Shown here: in pieces, positions 24,898 to 33,425 of the stretch
Layout of the letters: each line of letters starts with the position of its first letter
How positions within the stretch are numbered: position 1 is the stretch's first letter
NCBI GenBank assembly: GCA_016281015.1
Contig: JAEEHS010000042.1
Location: 1-64,000 of the forward strand
Direction of reading: 5' to 3'
Source: Bacteroidales bacterium
GTDB taxonomy: Bacteria > Bacteroidota > Bacteroidia > Bacteroidales > UBA932
DNA length: 64,000 nucleotides
Notes under the pieces: model-generated
Seen by the model: the letters and a program-made list of their open reading frames with translations, nothing else
Databases searched by the model: none
Told to the model about the DNA's origin: nothing
Translations under genes and position numbers: made by a program

Positions 24898-25919
24898 TCG
24901 GCCGGGAGGATTTCCAGGTCGAAGCACAGGGGGGCGTATCCCGGGATGCGGCTTCCGGATCCGGAGGAACTGTAACCGTAGTTGGAGGCGAAGATGACGG
25001 TGGCCTTCTCGCCCGGATGCATCAGGAAGAGGGCGGCCTTGAAGCCGCTGATGAGCGAACTGCTGCCTCCCATCGTGAGGTCGGACCACTTGCTGCCCCA
25101 GGTGATGCTGACGGGTTCATAGCTCTTTCCTTCAACGGCGATGTGATGGACCAGGGCGCTGTCCCGCTCCGTCGTGTCGAAGACCTGGCCACTTAGCAGA
25201 CGTCCGGTGTAATTGAGTTTGACGGTGGTGTCGGACGGCATCGGCTCGGCGTCCGGATCCGGATTGTGGGACAGGAAGTAGAACAGGTCGGCCTGGATCG
25301 ACTCCGTGTCGGGGGAGGTCCCGGGAACATTGCCGAGGTGCTTGGCGTTGTAGGCGAGGAGCTGCTCCTTCTCCCAGGCCGTGATGTCGGCAGCCTGGCC
25401 GCGTAGGGTCACTGTGTAGAGGGTGGACTCGGCCTCGGTGTCCGTGGCGAAATACGTGTCCTCGCTGTCATAGCGCTGAAGGGTCATCAGCCAGGCGGGA
25501 ACGATGGCGGTACGCGTGCCGCCGACTTTCATGCCTTTGAGAATCCGGTCGAAGCCAGCGTAACTGGCATTCGCTCCGAGGGTGTAGGCCCGCGGGCCAT
25601 AATAGTCGGTCGGATCGAATTTGTCGCCTTTCAACTGTTTGGCGATCGCTTCGTCGTTGTTGGAGGTGACGGTCCCGTCCAGGTCCCGGATGGTGGTGTT
25701 CAAAAAGACGTAGGCGTTGTTTTCGTTCCACACCTCGCCGCTGCCTTCCGTTTCCGAAAGCAGGTAGATGCCGTCTCTGAGGACCGCGTCCGGATACTGC
25801 TTGACCCAGTCTTCCAGAAATTCTTTTTCCTCCTGATTGTCAGAAGTTTCCGCCGTCTTGGCGCATCCGCTGGCCACGAGGAGGACGGATGCCATCAAAT
25901 ATAGTGTCTTATTTTTCAT
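24894..25919 (-). CDS. FKBP-type peptidyl-prolyl isomerase lipoprotein, two-domain
   Basis: Lipoprotein of 341 residues (lipobox VASGC) with two FKBP-like segments. The first (about 60-170) has VFLNTTIRDLDGTV and GFDRILKGMKVGGTRTAIVP, and is divergent. The second (about 225-340) has VKLNYTGRLLSGQVFDTT, SLISGFKAALFLMHPGEKATVIF and GSRIPGYAPLCFDLEIL, the standard FKBP pattern. It is expected to assist folding of exported proteins at the periplasmic face or outer membrane. Its start is 2 nt after the stop of the smaller FKBP gene; its stop overlaps the MATE start. Confidence 0.85.
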   Translation of the reverse strand: MKNKTLYLMASVLLVASGCAKTAETSDNQEEKEFLEDWVKQYPDAVLRDGIYLLSETEGSGEVWNENNAYVFLNTTIRDLDGTVTSNNDEAIAKQLKGDKFDPTDYYGPRAYTLGANASYAGFDRILKGMKVGGTRTAIVPAWLMTLQRYDSEDTYFATDTEAESTLYTVTLRGQAADITAWEKEQLLAYNAKHLGNVPGTSPDTESIQADLFYFLSHNPDPDAEPMPSDTTVKLNYTGRLLSGQVFDTTERDSALVHHIAVEGKSYEPVSITWGSKWSDLTMGGSSSLISGFKAALFLMHPGEKATVIFASNYGYSSSGSGSRIPGYAPLCFDLEILPAE

Positions 25920-25921
25920 CT

Positions 25922-26485
25922 TCAGTCATTGTCAAAACTTTTCACCCATACGTGGAAAGCCAGGGCTGACCTTGCAGGAATCGTGCCTGGCGTCTTGTTT
26001 CCGAAGCCGTATTTTCCCGAAAAGAGGATGATGCACTCGTCTTCGTTCTGTACGCCGGCGAGGCCGCTCCTCAGCCCGGGAAGCATTTCATCATCCAGGA
26101 CCATGGTTTCGATGTGGAACTGATCCTCGTCCGAGAGGGTCCATCCGGCCGCGGTCGCCGATTCCTTCCGGTTGGTCGCGAACAGGTTGGAAGGACTGAG
26201 GCTGGTCCCGCTCAGGGTATAACCGGCATAGTAGAAGGAGACCGTCCCGCCGTCCCGGAGGGAGTCGGCCGCTTCCTGGTCCTTGTACAGGACGTCATTC
26301 AAGGTGATGCGGACCGAGCCGTTGTTGTAGGTGACGGTCGCGTTGGGGTCGGCCTTGAGCTGGGCCGCCACGAAATTCGAGATGGTCGTTTCCTGGCGGT
26401 CATAGGTGTTCTGCTCGGCCTGTTTCGTGCAGGCGGCGGCCCCCACGAAAAGGCAGACGGTCAGTATGCGGGTGGATTTATTCAT
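25922..26485 (-). CDS. FKBP-like peptidyl-prolyl isomerase lipoprotein, single domain
   Basis: Lipoprotein of 187 residues (lipobox GAAAC) with one degenerate FKBP domain: VSFYYAGYTLSGTSL, MLPGLRSGLAGVQNEDECIILFSGKYGFG and a closing PARSALAFHVWV. The core keeps the beta-sheet layout, but several active-site aromatics of classical FKBP are not obvious, so it may be a chaperone rather than an isomerase. It overlaps the end of nrnA by 8 nt and is followed after 2 nt by the two-domain FKBP, suggesting the two act together in the periplasm. Confidence 0.78.
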   Translation of the reverse strand: MNKSTRILTVCLFVGAAACTKQAEQNTYDRQETTISNFVAAQLKADPNATVTYNNGSVRITLNDVLYKDQEAADSLRDGGTVSFYYAGYTLSGTSLSPSNLFATNRKESATAAGWTLSDEDQFHIETMVLDDEMLPGLRSGLAGVQNEDECIILFSGKYGFGNKTPGTIPARSALAFHVWVKSFDND

Positions 26486-27515
26486 TCAGAAATGCGCTGC
26501 TTACCTGTTCAATATATGCGGCGGCCTCCTCGGGGGAGGGGATGTCCTCCGGGAAGAAAAGACGTCCGCCGGAGGCGTTCTCATGCCCGCCGCCATGGAA
26601 ATAACGGACGGCAAGCTGCTGGGCGGAAGTGCCCCTTTTCGAGCGGATGGAGACCCGGAAAAACCCCTTGTCCTCTTTCAGAAAGAGGCTGAGGCGGACT
26701 TTTCCGATGCTGAGCGGCACATTGACCAGCCCTTCGGTCTCGCCCTCCCTCAGATCGAAGCGTTCGATGACAGAACGCGTCGCGATCATATAGGCGACGC
26801 CCTGCCCGGTAATGTGCAGGGCTTCATTTTGGAAATAACCCATGCCGCGGACCCGGTTCTCCCGGTAGTTGTGGTACAGTTGGTCCAGGATTCCGTCCCG
26901 GTCCACGCCGGCAGCGAGCAGCCCGCCCGCCATCTGGAGGGTGGAGGGGAAGACGGAATTGGCGAAGTTGTTGGTGTCCGTCGTCATGCCGGCCATGAGG
27001 GAAGCCAGACAATCCGCCGGAAGGTTCCGCGCATCGCCCGCCACATCCGGCAGATCGAGGAGAATCCAGTATAGGAGCTCCGATGCGGAGGAAACATCCG
27101 GTGTCGAAAAGACCAGCCGGAAAGCGTCCCGGTCCGGATTCAGATGATGGTCGATGAGGATTTTTGTGGCGAGGGAAGCGCGGAGGCTCTCTGCGAGGGC
27201 CTCGGTCCGGGTGAAGTTGTTGCAGTCCTGCAGGATCACCAGGTCGGATCCCCCGATAAAACGAAGGGAAGCCTCGCGCTGCGCGTCGGCATAGAGGAAA
27301 TCTTCCCGGCAGAGGAAACGGAGCGTTTCGGGCGGGGTGTCCGGGAAGATGCCCCGTACCGTGAGCCCGCGTTTTTCCGCCAGGTAGGCGGTCATGGCAC
27401 CGACGCTGCCGAGGGCGTCTCCGTCCGGATGGGTATGGCCCACGACGATGACCTGCCGTGCTCCTGAGAGGAGACGGTCAAGCAGGAGGGTCGCATCTTG
27501 GCGGATTGGGTCCAT
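26478..27515 (-). CDS. nrnA: DHH-family oligoribonuclease / pAp phosphatase (NrnA-like)
   Basis: Cytoplasmic phosphoesterase of 345 residues that degrades short RNA oligonucleotides and dephosphorylates 3'-phosphoadenosine 5'-phosphate. Metal-binding motifs are GHTHPDGDALGS (residues 26-37), LQDCNN, the family-defining IDHHLNPD, and TDTNNF. The DHHA1 domain ends in GGGHENASGG. The ATG at 27513-27515 is used; a TTG two codons earlier is the alternative. It has a TAACTTTG promoter and heads a minus-strand operon of six genes down to the serine hydrolase. Confidence 0.9.
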   Translation of the reverse strand: MDPIRQDATLLLDRLLSGARQVIVVGHTHPDGDALGSVGAMTAYLAEKRGLTVRGIFPDTPPETLRFLCREDFLYADAQREASLRFIGGSDLVILQDCNNFTRTEALAESLRASLATKILIDHHLNPDRDAFRLVFSTPDVSSASELLYWILLDLPDVAGDARNLPADCLASLMAGMTTDTNNFANSVFPSTLQMAGGLLAAGVDRDGILDQLYHNYRENRVRGMGYFQNEALHITGQGVAYMIATRSVIERFDLREGETEGLVNVPLSIGKVRLSLFLKEDKGFFRVSIRSKRGTSAQQLAVRYFHGGGHENASGGRLFFPEDIPSPEEAAAYIEQVSSAFLNE

Positions 27516-27535
27516 CGGCAAGTCTTTTTGCTGTG

Positions 27536-27543
27536 CAAAGTTA
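27536..27543 (-). promoter_or_regulatory. -7 box of the nrnA operon (TAACTTTG)
   Basis: TAACTTTG on the minus strand, 20 nt from the nrnA ATG, with TTTA (27563-27566) 19 nt upstream as a near -33 box. It is back-to-back with the promoter at 27576-27583. Confidence 0.6.
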
Positions 27544-27551
27544 CAAATTAT

Positions 27552-27583
27552 ATTGCATTTGATAAATCATTTTTTTAACTTTG
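27552..27583 (+). promoter_or_regulatory. Promoter of the membrane protein-DUF3822-rsmD-cstA operon
   Basis: TAACTTTG (27576-27583) with ATTG (27552-27555) 20 nt upstream. It lies in an A/T-rich 100-bp divergent intergenic region shared with nrnA. Confidence 0.6.
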
Positions 27584-27617
27584 CAAGAAGTTTTTGAAAT
27601 GATAAAACACTAAAATA

Positions 27618-28310
27618 ATGAACAAAGCAGTTAAAATCATCGTTGAGGTTCTGCTCGCCCTCCTGGCCTGCGGTCTCGTGTATCTCATCGTCCGCTCTGT
27701 CTCGAAGCCGGTCGAATTCAAGAAGGAGCAGGCCCGCCGTGAACAGGTCGGCATCCAGCGCCTGAAAGACATCCGTACCCTTCAGGTCGCCTTCAAGGGC
27801 GTTTACAACCGCTATACGCCTTCGGTCGACTCCCTGATCCAGTTCTACAATGACGGCAAGATGGAGATTGTCATGCAGATCGGTTCCAACGATGACTCCC
27901 TCGCTGTGGTGAATACCGCCGCCATCAAGAAGAAGAACCGCAAGATTACCCCGGAGCAGCTCTACCAGCTGTATCTCGGCGGAGAAAAGAACCTGGTGTT
28001 CAACATCACGACCCCGATCGCGGTAAAGGATACCCTCTTCAACGATCGCGAGGACTTCGTCGTGGACTCCCTGGCCTATATCCCGTTCTCGGGCGGCGCC
28101 AAGGTGGAGATGGAATCCATCATCAAATCCGTTTCCGGTGTCCAGGTGCCCCTGTTCGAGGCCCGTATGCCGTACAAGGCCCTCCTTCGCGGCATGGACT
28201 ACCAGCTGATCGTCAACCTCAATGCCGAGCGGGAGAAATCCAACAAGTACATCGGCCTGCAGGTGGGTTCCGTTACGATGCCGAACAACAATGCCGGCAA
28301 CTGGGAATAG
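27618..28310 (+). CDS. Single-pass membrane protein of unknown function
   Basis: A 230-residue protein with one N-terminal transmembrane helix (about residues 7-27) and a soluble remainder, probably periplasmic. Charged residues follow the helix (KPVEFKKEQARREQ). A predicted alpha/beta region comes next, containing TLQVAFKGVYNRYTPSVDSLIQFY, which I recall from conserved Bacteroidales hypothetical proteins but cannot assign to a function. It is the first gene of an operon with DUF3822, rsmD and cstA, and overlaps DUF3822 by 20 nt. No catalytic motif is evident. Confidence 0.8.
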   Translation: MNKAVKIIVEVLLALLACGLVYLIVRSVSKPVEFKKEQARREQVGIQRLKDIRTLQVAFKGVYNRYTPSVDSLIQFYNDGKMEIVMQIGSNDDSLAVVNTAAIKKKNRKITPEQLYQLYLGGEKNLVFNITTPIAVKDTLFNDREDFVVDSLAYIPFSGGAKVEMESIIKSVSGVQVPLFEARMPYKALLRGMDYQLIVNLNAEREKSNKYIGLQVGSVTMPNNNAGNWE

Positions 28311-28965
28311 CCTGACGACCCCCGACAGAATATCCATTCAAGTCTCCTTGAGTGGATTTTCTTTTAATGGCTCGCCCTGGATGAGCGCGGACCGTATTTT
28401 TACGACCCCCGAGCTCCAGCGCCGCTATTCCCACGTGGATATTTCCCTGCTGACGCCCAAGTGTACCCTGGTTCCGGAGCAGTTCTTCTCGGACGCTTCG
28501 GCGCGCAGCCTGCTGGAGGGGGTGACGGCCCTTCGGGAAGAAGACGCGGTTTCCTGGGTCCGTCTTCCGGAGCTGTCCTCCGTGCTGGTTTTTTCCAACA
28601 GCGTGGACGAGTCCCTTTCCCGTGCCGTTGCCGCGACCGTACTGACCCCGTCGGGCGACCCGGCCCCGGTCCTGCCGGAAATGTACTACCTGCTCAGGCA
28701 GATGGGCTCGCTGGAAGAATACAACAAGATTCTCGCTTCCTACATGGACGGGTATCTCCACCTGGTCATCGCCCAGGGGCGGAGCCTTTCCCTAGCGAAT
28801 GTCTTCCGGGCGCCGGATTTCACGACGGCCCAGTATTTCATTTTCCTCGCCATGAAGCGTCTCCAGCTGAACCCCGAGCTCTCGACCATCGCCTTCCGTA
28901 CACCGCTCGATGCGGATGCGGAGATGTCGCTGTATCGTTATTTCAAGTCGGTCATTCGCCTATGA
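28291..28965 (+). CDS. DUF3822 family protein
   Basis: A 224-residue protein of the DUF3822 family found in Bacteroidetes, with an actin-like (FtsA/PilM-type) overall pattern suggested by strands such as ISIQVSLSGFSF and LHLVIAQGRSLSLANVF. There is no signal peptide. The start at ATG 28291 gives a 20-nt overlap with the previous gene; earlier in-frame starts are deep inside it. Its stop overlaps the rsmD ATG (ATGA). The link to rRNA methylation is only positional; the family function is unknown. Confidence 0.75.
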   Translation: MPATGNSLTTPDRISIQVSLSGFSFNGSPWMSADRIFTTPELQRRYSHVDISLLTPKCTLVPEQFFSDASARSLLEGVTALREEDAVSWVRLPELSSVLVFSNSVDESLSRAVAATVLTPSGDPAPVLPEMYYLLRQMGSLEEYNKILASYMDGYLHLVIAQGRSLSLANVFRAPDFTTAQYFIFLAMKRLQLNPELSTIAFRTPLDADAEMSLYRYFKSVIRL

Positions 28966-29492
28966 GGATCATCGGTGGACGCCTGAAGGGGAAACGGATT
29001 CAGCCTCCTGCCGGCTACAAGGCCCGGCCGACCACGGATTTCGCCCGCGAGGGGCTGTTCAATGTCCTGGACAATGAATATGAATTCGAGGGTTTGCAGG
29101 TGCTGGACCTCTTCGGAGGGACCGGCGCCATTGCTTTTGAATTCGCATCCCGGGGTGCGCGGAGGGTGTACTCGGTGGAAATGGCCCGGGAGAATGCCTC
29201 TTTCATCAAGACGGAAGCCGCCCGGCTCGGCCTCGGGAATGTGACGATGGTCCGGGACAATGTCTTTGACTTCCTGCCGATCTGCCACGAACGCTTCGAC
29301 ATCATCTTTGCGGATCCGCCCTATGCCCTGGAAGGGATCGGGACGCTTCCCGACCTCGTTTTCAATCTGAACCTGCTGCATCCCGAGCGGACCTTCATCC
29401 TGGAACACAGCGATGCGTACGATTTCCGTTCGCATCCGCATTTTGTGAAGGAGAAGGTCTACGGCCTGGTGCATTTTTCCTTTTTTGAATAA
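28962..29492 (+). CDS. rsmD: 16S rRNA (guanine-N2-)-methyltransferase RsmD
   Basis: Methylates G966 (E. coli numbering) of 16S rRNA during 30S assembly using S-adenosylmethionine; 176 residues. Signatures are MRIIGGRLKGKRI at the start, the SAM-binding VLDLFGGTGAIAFEFASRGA, VYSVEMARENASFI, and the catalytic motif ADPPYAL. The ATG at 28962 overlaps the DUF3822 stop and gives the exact family start. It is translationally coupled with DUF3822, and cstA begins 4 bases after its stop. Confidence 0.93.
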   Translation: MRIIGGRLKGKRIQPPAGYKARPTTDFAREGLFNVLDNEYEFEGLQVLDLFGGTGAIAFEFASRGARRVYSVEMARENASFIKTEAARLGLGNVTMVRDNVFDFLPICHERFDIIFADPPYALEGIGTLPDLVFNLNLLHPERTFILEHSDAYDFRSHPHFVKEKVYGLVHFSFFE

Positions 29493-29495
29493 GCC

Positions 29496-30965
29496 ATGTT
29501 CTCGTTCCTTCTCAGTATTGCGGCCCTGGTGCTGGGCTATTTCTTGTATGGAGCTTTCGTAGACCGTGTCTTTGGCCCGGATCCCCAGCGGATGACCCCG
29601 GCCGTGGAAAAAGCCGACGGCGTCGATTTCATTGCCATGCCCAGTTGGAAGGTGTTCATGATCCAGTTCCTGAACATCGCCGGGACCGGCCCCATTTTCG
29701 GAGCCATCATGGGCGCGAAATTCGGCCCCGCCTCCTATCTCTGGATTGTGCTGGGCTGCATTTTCGCCGGTGCGGTCCATGACTATATGTGCGGGATGCT
29801 TTCGCTGCGTCATGGCGGGGCGGGTTTTCCGGAACTGGTGGGTCAGTACCTGGGGCAGGGAACCAGGCGGGTCATGCTCGTGTTCTCGATCGTCCTTCTG
29901 CTGTTGGTCGGAACGGTCTTCGTCTATTCGCCGGCATTGATCCTGGGAGACCTCGCCGGAGACGGGGGACGGGCCTCCATTATGCTCTGGGTCGGGATTA
30001 TCTTTATTTATTATGTCGTCGCGACCCTTCTGCCCATAGACAAAGTGATCGGGCGGGTCTATCCGCTTTTTGCGGTCGCCCTGCTGTTCATGGCGGCGGC
30101 CCTGCTGGTGTGTCTGGTGGTCAAGTGGCCCTCGCTGCCGGAGTTCTGGGACGGGCTCGGCGGCTGGTCCGAAAAGGCCGGCCTGAGCGGCCAGCCCATT
30201 TTCCCCTGTCTGTTCATTACGATTGCCTGCGGGGCGATCAGCGGCTTCCATGCGACGCAGAGCCCGCTGATGGCCCGCTGCCTGAAAAATGAGAAACTGG
30301 GACGGCCGGTATTCTACGGCTCCATGATTACAGAAGGTCTCGTCGCCCTGATCTGGGCGGCGGTCTCTTCCTGGTTCTTCTTCGACGGCGGGGCGGCTGC
30401 GGTCGGAAGCGACCTCTCGGCGGCGGCACCGACCGTCGTGACGAAGGTCTCCGAATCCTGGCTCGGCCTGCTGGGCGGGATTCTGGCCATCCTGGGCGTC
30501 GTCGCGGCGCCGATCACCTCCGGTGACACGGCTTTCCGGAGCGCCCGGCTCATCATCGCCGATTTTGCCCGTCTGGAGCAGCGGACCATCGTGAAGCGCC
30601 TGTATATCGCGATTCCGCTGTTTGCGCTTTCCGCCCTGCTGCTCTGGTACAATATCGCCGATGCCAATGGATTCAACACCATCTGGCGCTATTTCGGCTG
30701 GTCCAACCAGACGCTCTCGGTGTTCATGCTCTGGACGGCGACCATCTATCTGGTCCGTAGGAAAGGGGGCATGTGGTATCTCGTGACCCTCCTTCCGGCG
30801 CTGTTCATGACAGCGGTCTGTACGACTTTCATCTTGGTGGACAAGATCGGATTCCGGCTCCCGCAGGAGTGGAATTTTACCATCGGCATCTCCACATTTG
30901 TACTTTCCGCCGTTTTATTCTATCTTTGGAAATTCCGTAAAAAACAATCATCATATGTTAGATAA
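29496..30965 (+). CDS. cstA: Carbon starvation protein CstA family transporter
   Basis: Inner-membrane protein of 489 residues, a short version of CstA (E. coli about 700) common in Bacteroidetes. Conserved family pieces are NIAGTGPIFGAIMGAKFGP, GAVHDYMCGMLSLRHGG, GAISGFHATQSPL, and APITSGDTAFRSARLI. CstA proteins take up peptides or pyruvate in enterobacteria; here the substrate is open. The last 11 nt overlap the start of the HerA-like ATPase gene, and a complete promoter for that gene lies within its final codons. Confidence 0.9.
   Translation: MFSFLLSIAALVLGYFLYGAFVDRVFGPDPQRMTPAVEKADGVDFIAMPSWKVFMIQFLNIAGTGPIFGAIMGAKFGPASYLWIVLGCIFAGAVHDYMCGMLSLRHGGAGFPELVGQYLGQGTRRVMLVFSIVLLLLVGTVFVYSPALILGDLAGDGGRASIMLWVGIIFIYYVVATLLPIDKVIGRVYPLFAVALLFMAAALLVCLVVKWPSLPEFWDGLGGWSEKAGLSGQPIFPCLFITIACGAISGFHATQSPLMARCLKNEKLGRPVFYGSMITEGLVALIWAAVSSWFFFDGGAAAVGSDLSAAAPTVVTKVSESWLGLLGGILAILGVVAAPITSGDTAFRSARLIIADFARLEQRTIVKRLYIAIPLFALSALLLWYNIADANGFNTIWRYFGWSNQTLSVFMLWTATIYLVRRKGGMWYLVTLLPALFMTAVCTTFILVDKIGFRLPQEWNFTIGISTFVLSAVLFYLWKFRKKQSSYVR
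30897..30928 (+). promoter_or_regulatory. Promoter of the HerA-like ATPase gene inside cstA
   Basis: TTTG (30897-30900), 20-nt spacer, TATCTTTG (30921-30928): full consensus, entirely within the cstA coding sequence and 26 nt before the ATPase ATG. It would allow expression independent of cstA. Confidence 0.7.
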
Positions 30966-32571
30966 AGAAAGAGGGCTGTATGTAGCCCACAGCGAGAACG
31001 GGCCGATTTCGCTGGTCGGCAAAATGGCCAACCGGCACGGCCTCATCGCCGGTGCGACCGGAACCGGAAAGACCGTCACCCTCCAGGTGCTGGCGGAAAC
31101 CTTCTGCCAGGCGGGCGTTCCCTGCTTCATGGCGGATATGAAAGGCGACCTCAGCGGCATTTCGCAATCAGGCCGGCTCTCCGGATTTATCGAGAAGCGG
31201 CTTCCGGAATTCGGGATCGAGAATCCGCAGTTCCAGGCTTGCCCGGTCCGTTTCTTCGACGTCTATGGTGAGCAGGGGCATCCCATGCGTTCGACCATCT
31301 CCCGGATGGGCCCGGACATGCTGGGCCGGCTGATGGACCTCAATGAGACGCAGACCGGCGTGCTGAACATCGTCTTCAAGATTGCCGACGACAATGGCCT
31401 GCTCCTGATCGACTTGAAGGACCTCAGGGCCATGCTGAACTTCGTCGGCCAGAACGCGGCGGAGTACACGACCCAGTACGGCAACGTTACGTCGGCCTCT
31501 GTCGGCGCCATCCAGCGCGCCCTCCTCGCCCTGGAGAACCAGGGTGCGGAGAAGTTCTTTGGCGAACCGGATTTCGATATCTACGACCTGCTGCAGTGCG
31601 AGGGAGGGAAGGGCATCATGAATGTGCTCGCCGCCGACCGGCTCATGCTCCAGCCGAAACTCTATTCGACCTTCCTGCTCTGGCTGCTCTCCGAGCTGTA
31701 TGCCACTCTGCCGGAAGTCGGGGATATGGACCTTCCGAAACTGGTCTTCTTCTTCGACGAGGCCCACATGCTCTTCGAGGGTACGTCCAAGGCCCTGACG
31801 GACAAGATCGAGCAGGTCATCCGCCTGATCCGCTCCAAGGGCGTCGGCATCTACTTTATCACCCAGAGCCCGACGGACATTCCCGCGAACATCCTCGGAC
31901 AGCTCGGCAACCGGGTCCAGCATGCCCTGAGGGCCTACAGCCCGCAGGACCAGAAAGCCGTCAAGGTGGCGGCGGACACCTTCCGTCCGAACCCGGCTTT
32001 CAAGACCTACGATACCCTGCTGGAACTCGGGACCGGCGAGGCCCTGGTGTCCTTCCTGGATGAAAAAGGAACGCCGGCTATCGTCGAGCGGGCCAAGATT
32101 CTCTTCCCGTTGAGCCAGATCGGCGCCGTGACCGAGGCCCAGCGGGAGGAAATCATCAAACGTTCCCGCCTGTATGGACGCTATGACCATCCGGTGGACC
32201 GGGAGAGCGCCTATGAAGTGATCCAGGCTGCGACCGAGGAGGCCGAGCGGCAGAAAGCCGAACTCGAGGCCCAGGCCGAAGCGGAAAAGCAGGCGGCCAT
32301 CCAGGCCAAGGAGGAAGCCAAGGCGGCCAAGGAAGCCTCCAAGAAAAAGAGCGGGGGCATCGCTTCCAAGGTGCTGAAATCCGTGATGACGGCCCTGACG
32401 GGCGTCGCGGCGGCGGCCGTGGCGGACAAAGTGACGGCGAAGGTGACCGGAAAAAAGACAAAGAGCACCAAGAGTACGGCGGAAAAAGCCGTCAACCGTG
32501 CGACCAGGTCGGCGACGTCGACCCTCACCAAGGAACTGACCCGTTCGATCCTGGGGAACCTGGTCAAATAA
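30955..32571 (+). CDS. HerA-like helicase/ATPase (DUF853)
   Basis: Cytoplasmic P-loop ATPase of 538 residues in the HerA/FtsK superfamily, DUF853 group. Walker A is GATGTGKT (33-40); Walker B and the following Glu are in VFFFDEAHMLF; then comes ITQSPTDIPANILGQLGNR (sensor region with arginine). The last 120 residues are a Lys/Glu/Ala-rich coiled-coil-like tail (QKAELEAQAEAEKQ) and a low-complexity basic end. In archaea HerA acts with NurA on DNA ends; no NurA is next to it, and its bacterial role is not settled. I use the ATG at 30955 because it follows a strong promoter. Confidence 0.88.
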   Translation: MLDKERGLYVAHSENGPISLVGKMANRHGLIAGATGTGKTVTLQVLAETFCQAGVPCFMADMKGDLSGISQSGRLSGFIEKRLPEFGIENPQFQACPVRFFDVYGEQGHPMRSTISRMGPDMLGRLMDLNETQTGVLNIVFKIADDNGLLLIDLKDLRAMLNFVGQNAAEYTTQYGNVTSASVGAIQRALLALENQGAEKFFGEPDFDIYDLLQCEGGKGIMNVLAADRLMLQPKLYSTFLLWLLSELYATLPEVGDMDLPKLVFFFDEAHMLFEGTSKALTDKIEQVIRLIRSKGVGIYFITQSPTDIPANILGQLGNRVQHALRAYSPQDQKAVKVAADTFRPNPAFKTYDTLLELGTGEALVSFLDEKGTPAIVERAKILFPLSQIGAVTEAQREEIIKRSRLYGRYDHPVDRESAYEVIQAATEEAERQKAELEAQAEAEKQAAIQAKEEAKAAKEASKKKSGGIASKVLKSVMTALTGVAAAAVADKVTAKVTGKKTKSTKSTAEKAVNRATRSATSTLTKELTRSILGNLVK

Positions 32572-32576
32572 GATTC

Positions 32577-33368
32577 CTACAATCCTTTTGCTTTACCCTC
32601 GTCCCAGATGGCATCCATCTCGGCGAGGGTCATTTCTTTCAGGGAGCGCCCTTTGCGGAGGGTCTGCTCTTCCAGATAGGTAAAGCGCCGGCGGAATTTG
32701 TCGCAGGTGAAGTTGAGGGCGGCCTCGGGGTCCACCCCATAGAGCCGGGCGGCATTGATGACGGCAAAAAGAAGGTCTCCGAACTCTTCTTTCAGATGGA
32801 CGGGATCGTCTTCCTTCGTGGCCTGCTCCACCTCCTGGTACTCTTCCGCCACCTTGGCCCAGACATCTTCTTTCTTCTCCCAGTCAAAGCCGCAGCCCCG
32901 GGCCTTTTCCTGCATGGACAAGGCTTTCAGCAGGGAAGGCATGGCGTTCGGAATGCCGGACATGACGGTCTTGTTGCCGCCTTTTTCCTTGGCTTTCACG
33001 AGTTCCCAGGTGTCGGCGATTTCCTTGGCGGTCGTCGCTTTTCCGGCCTCCGGTCCGAAGACATGGGGGTGGCGGAACACCATCTTGTCGGCGACTTTCT
33101 GGAGGGAGTCGGCGATGTCGAAGGCCCCTTCTTCCTGGGCGATACGCGCGTAGAATACCATATGGTACAGGAGATCGCCGATTTCCTTCGCGGTGGCGGC
33201 GCGGTCTCCCTGGAGGATTGCGTCACTGAGTTCATAGACTTCCTCTTCCGTCAGCGGACGGATGCTTTCCATGGTCTGGGCGGCATTCCAGGGGCATTGC
33301 TCCCGGAGTGCGTCCATGACATCCAGCAGGCGGCCGAATGCCGCCAGTTTCTCTTCCCGGCTGTGCAT
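32577..33368 (-). CDS. mazG: Nucleoside triphosphate pyrophosphohydrolase MazG
   Basis: Hydrolyses (d)NTPs to monophosphates and pyrophosphate, and cleans abnormal nucleotides; 263 residues, the same length as E. coli MazG. Two all-alpha MazG domains carry the metal-binding glutamate pattern: EEEVYELSDAI with EIGDLLYHMVFYARI in the first, EEYQEVEQAT with EEFGDLLFAVINAARL in the second. I start at the ATG at 33366-33368. An upstream start would read through the -7 promoter box at 33388. It is convergent with the HerA-like gene (5-nt gap). Confidence 0.93.
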   Translation of the reverse strand: MHSREEKLAAFGRLLDVMDALREQCPWNAAQTMESIRPLTEEEVYELSDAILQGDRAATAKEIGDLLYHMVFYARIAQEEGAFDIADSLQKVADKMVFRHPHVFGPEAGKATTAKEIADTWELVKAKEKGGNKTVMSGIPNAMPSLLKALSMQEKARGCGFDWEKKEDVWAKVAEEYQEVEQATKEDDPVHLKEEFGDLLFAVINAARLYGVDPEAALNFTCDKFRRRFTYLEEQTLRKGRSLKEMTLAEMDAIWDEGKAKGL

Positions 33369-33387
33369 AAAAACAGTTTTTATCTTG

Positions 33388-33395
33388 CAAATATA
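33388..33395 (-). promoter_or_regulatory. -7 box of mazG (TATATTTG)
   Basis: TATATTTG on the minus strand, 19 nt upstream of the mazG ATG. A near-consensus TATCTTTA (33409-33416, plus strand) may serve the divergent CoA-transferase. Confidence 0.55.
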
Positions 33396-33425
33396 CAAAG
33401 AATATCGCTATCTTTACGGCTTGAA

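Noticed and set aside
32213..32571. Separate small gene in the lysine-rich tail of the HerA-like ATPase
   Set aside because: It is continuous in frame with the ATPase and lacks its own start signal; best seen as a disordered/coiled tail.
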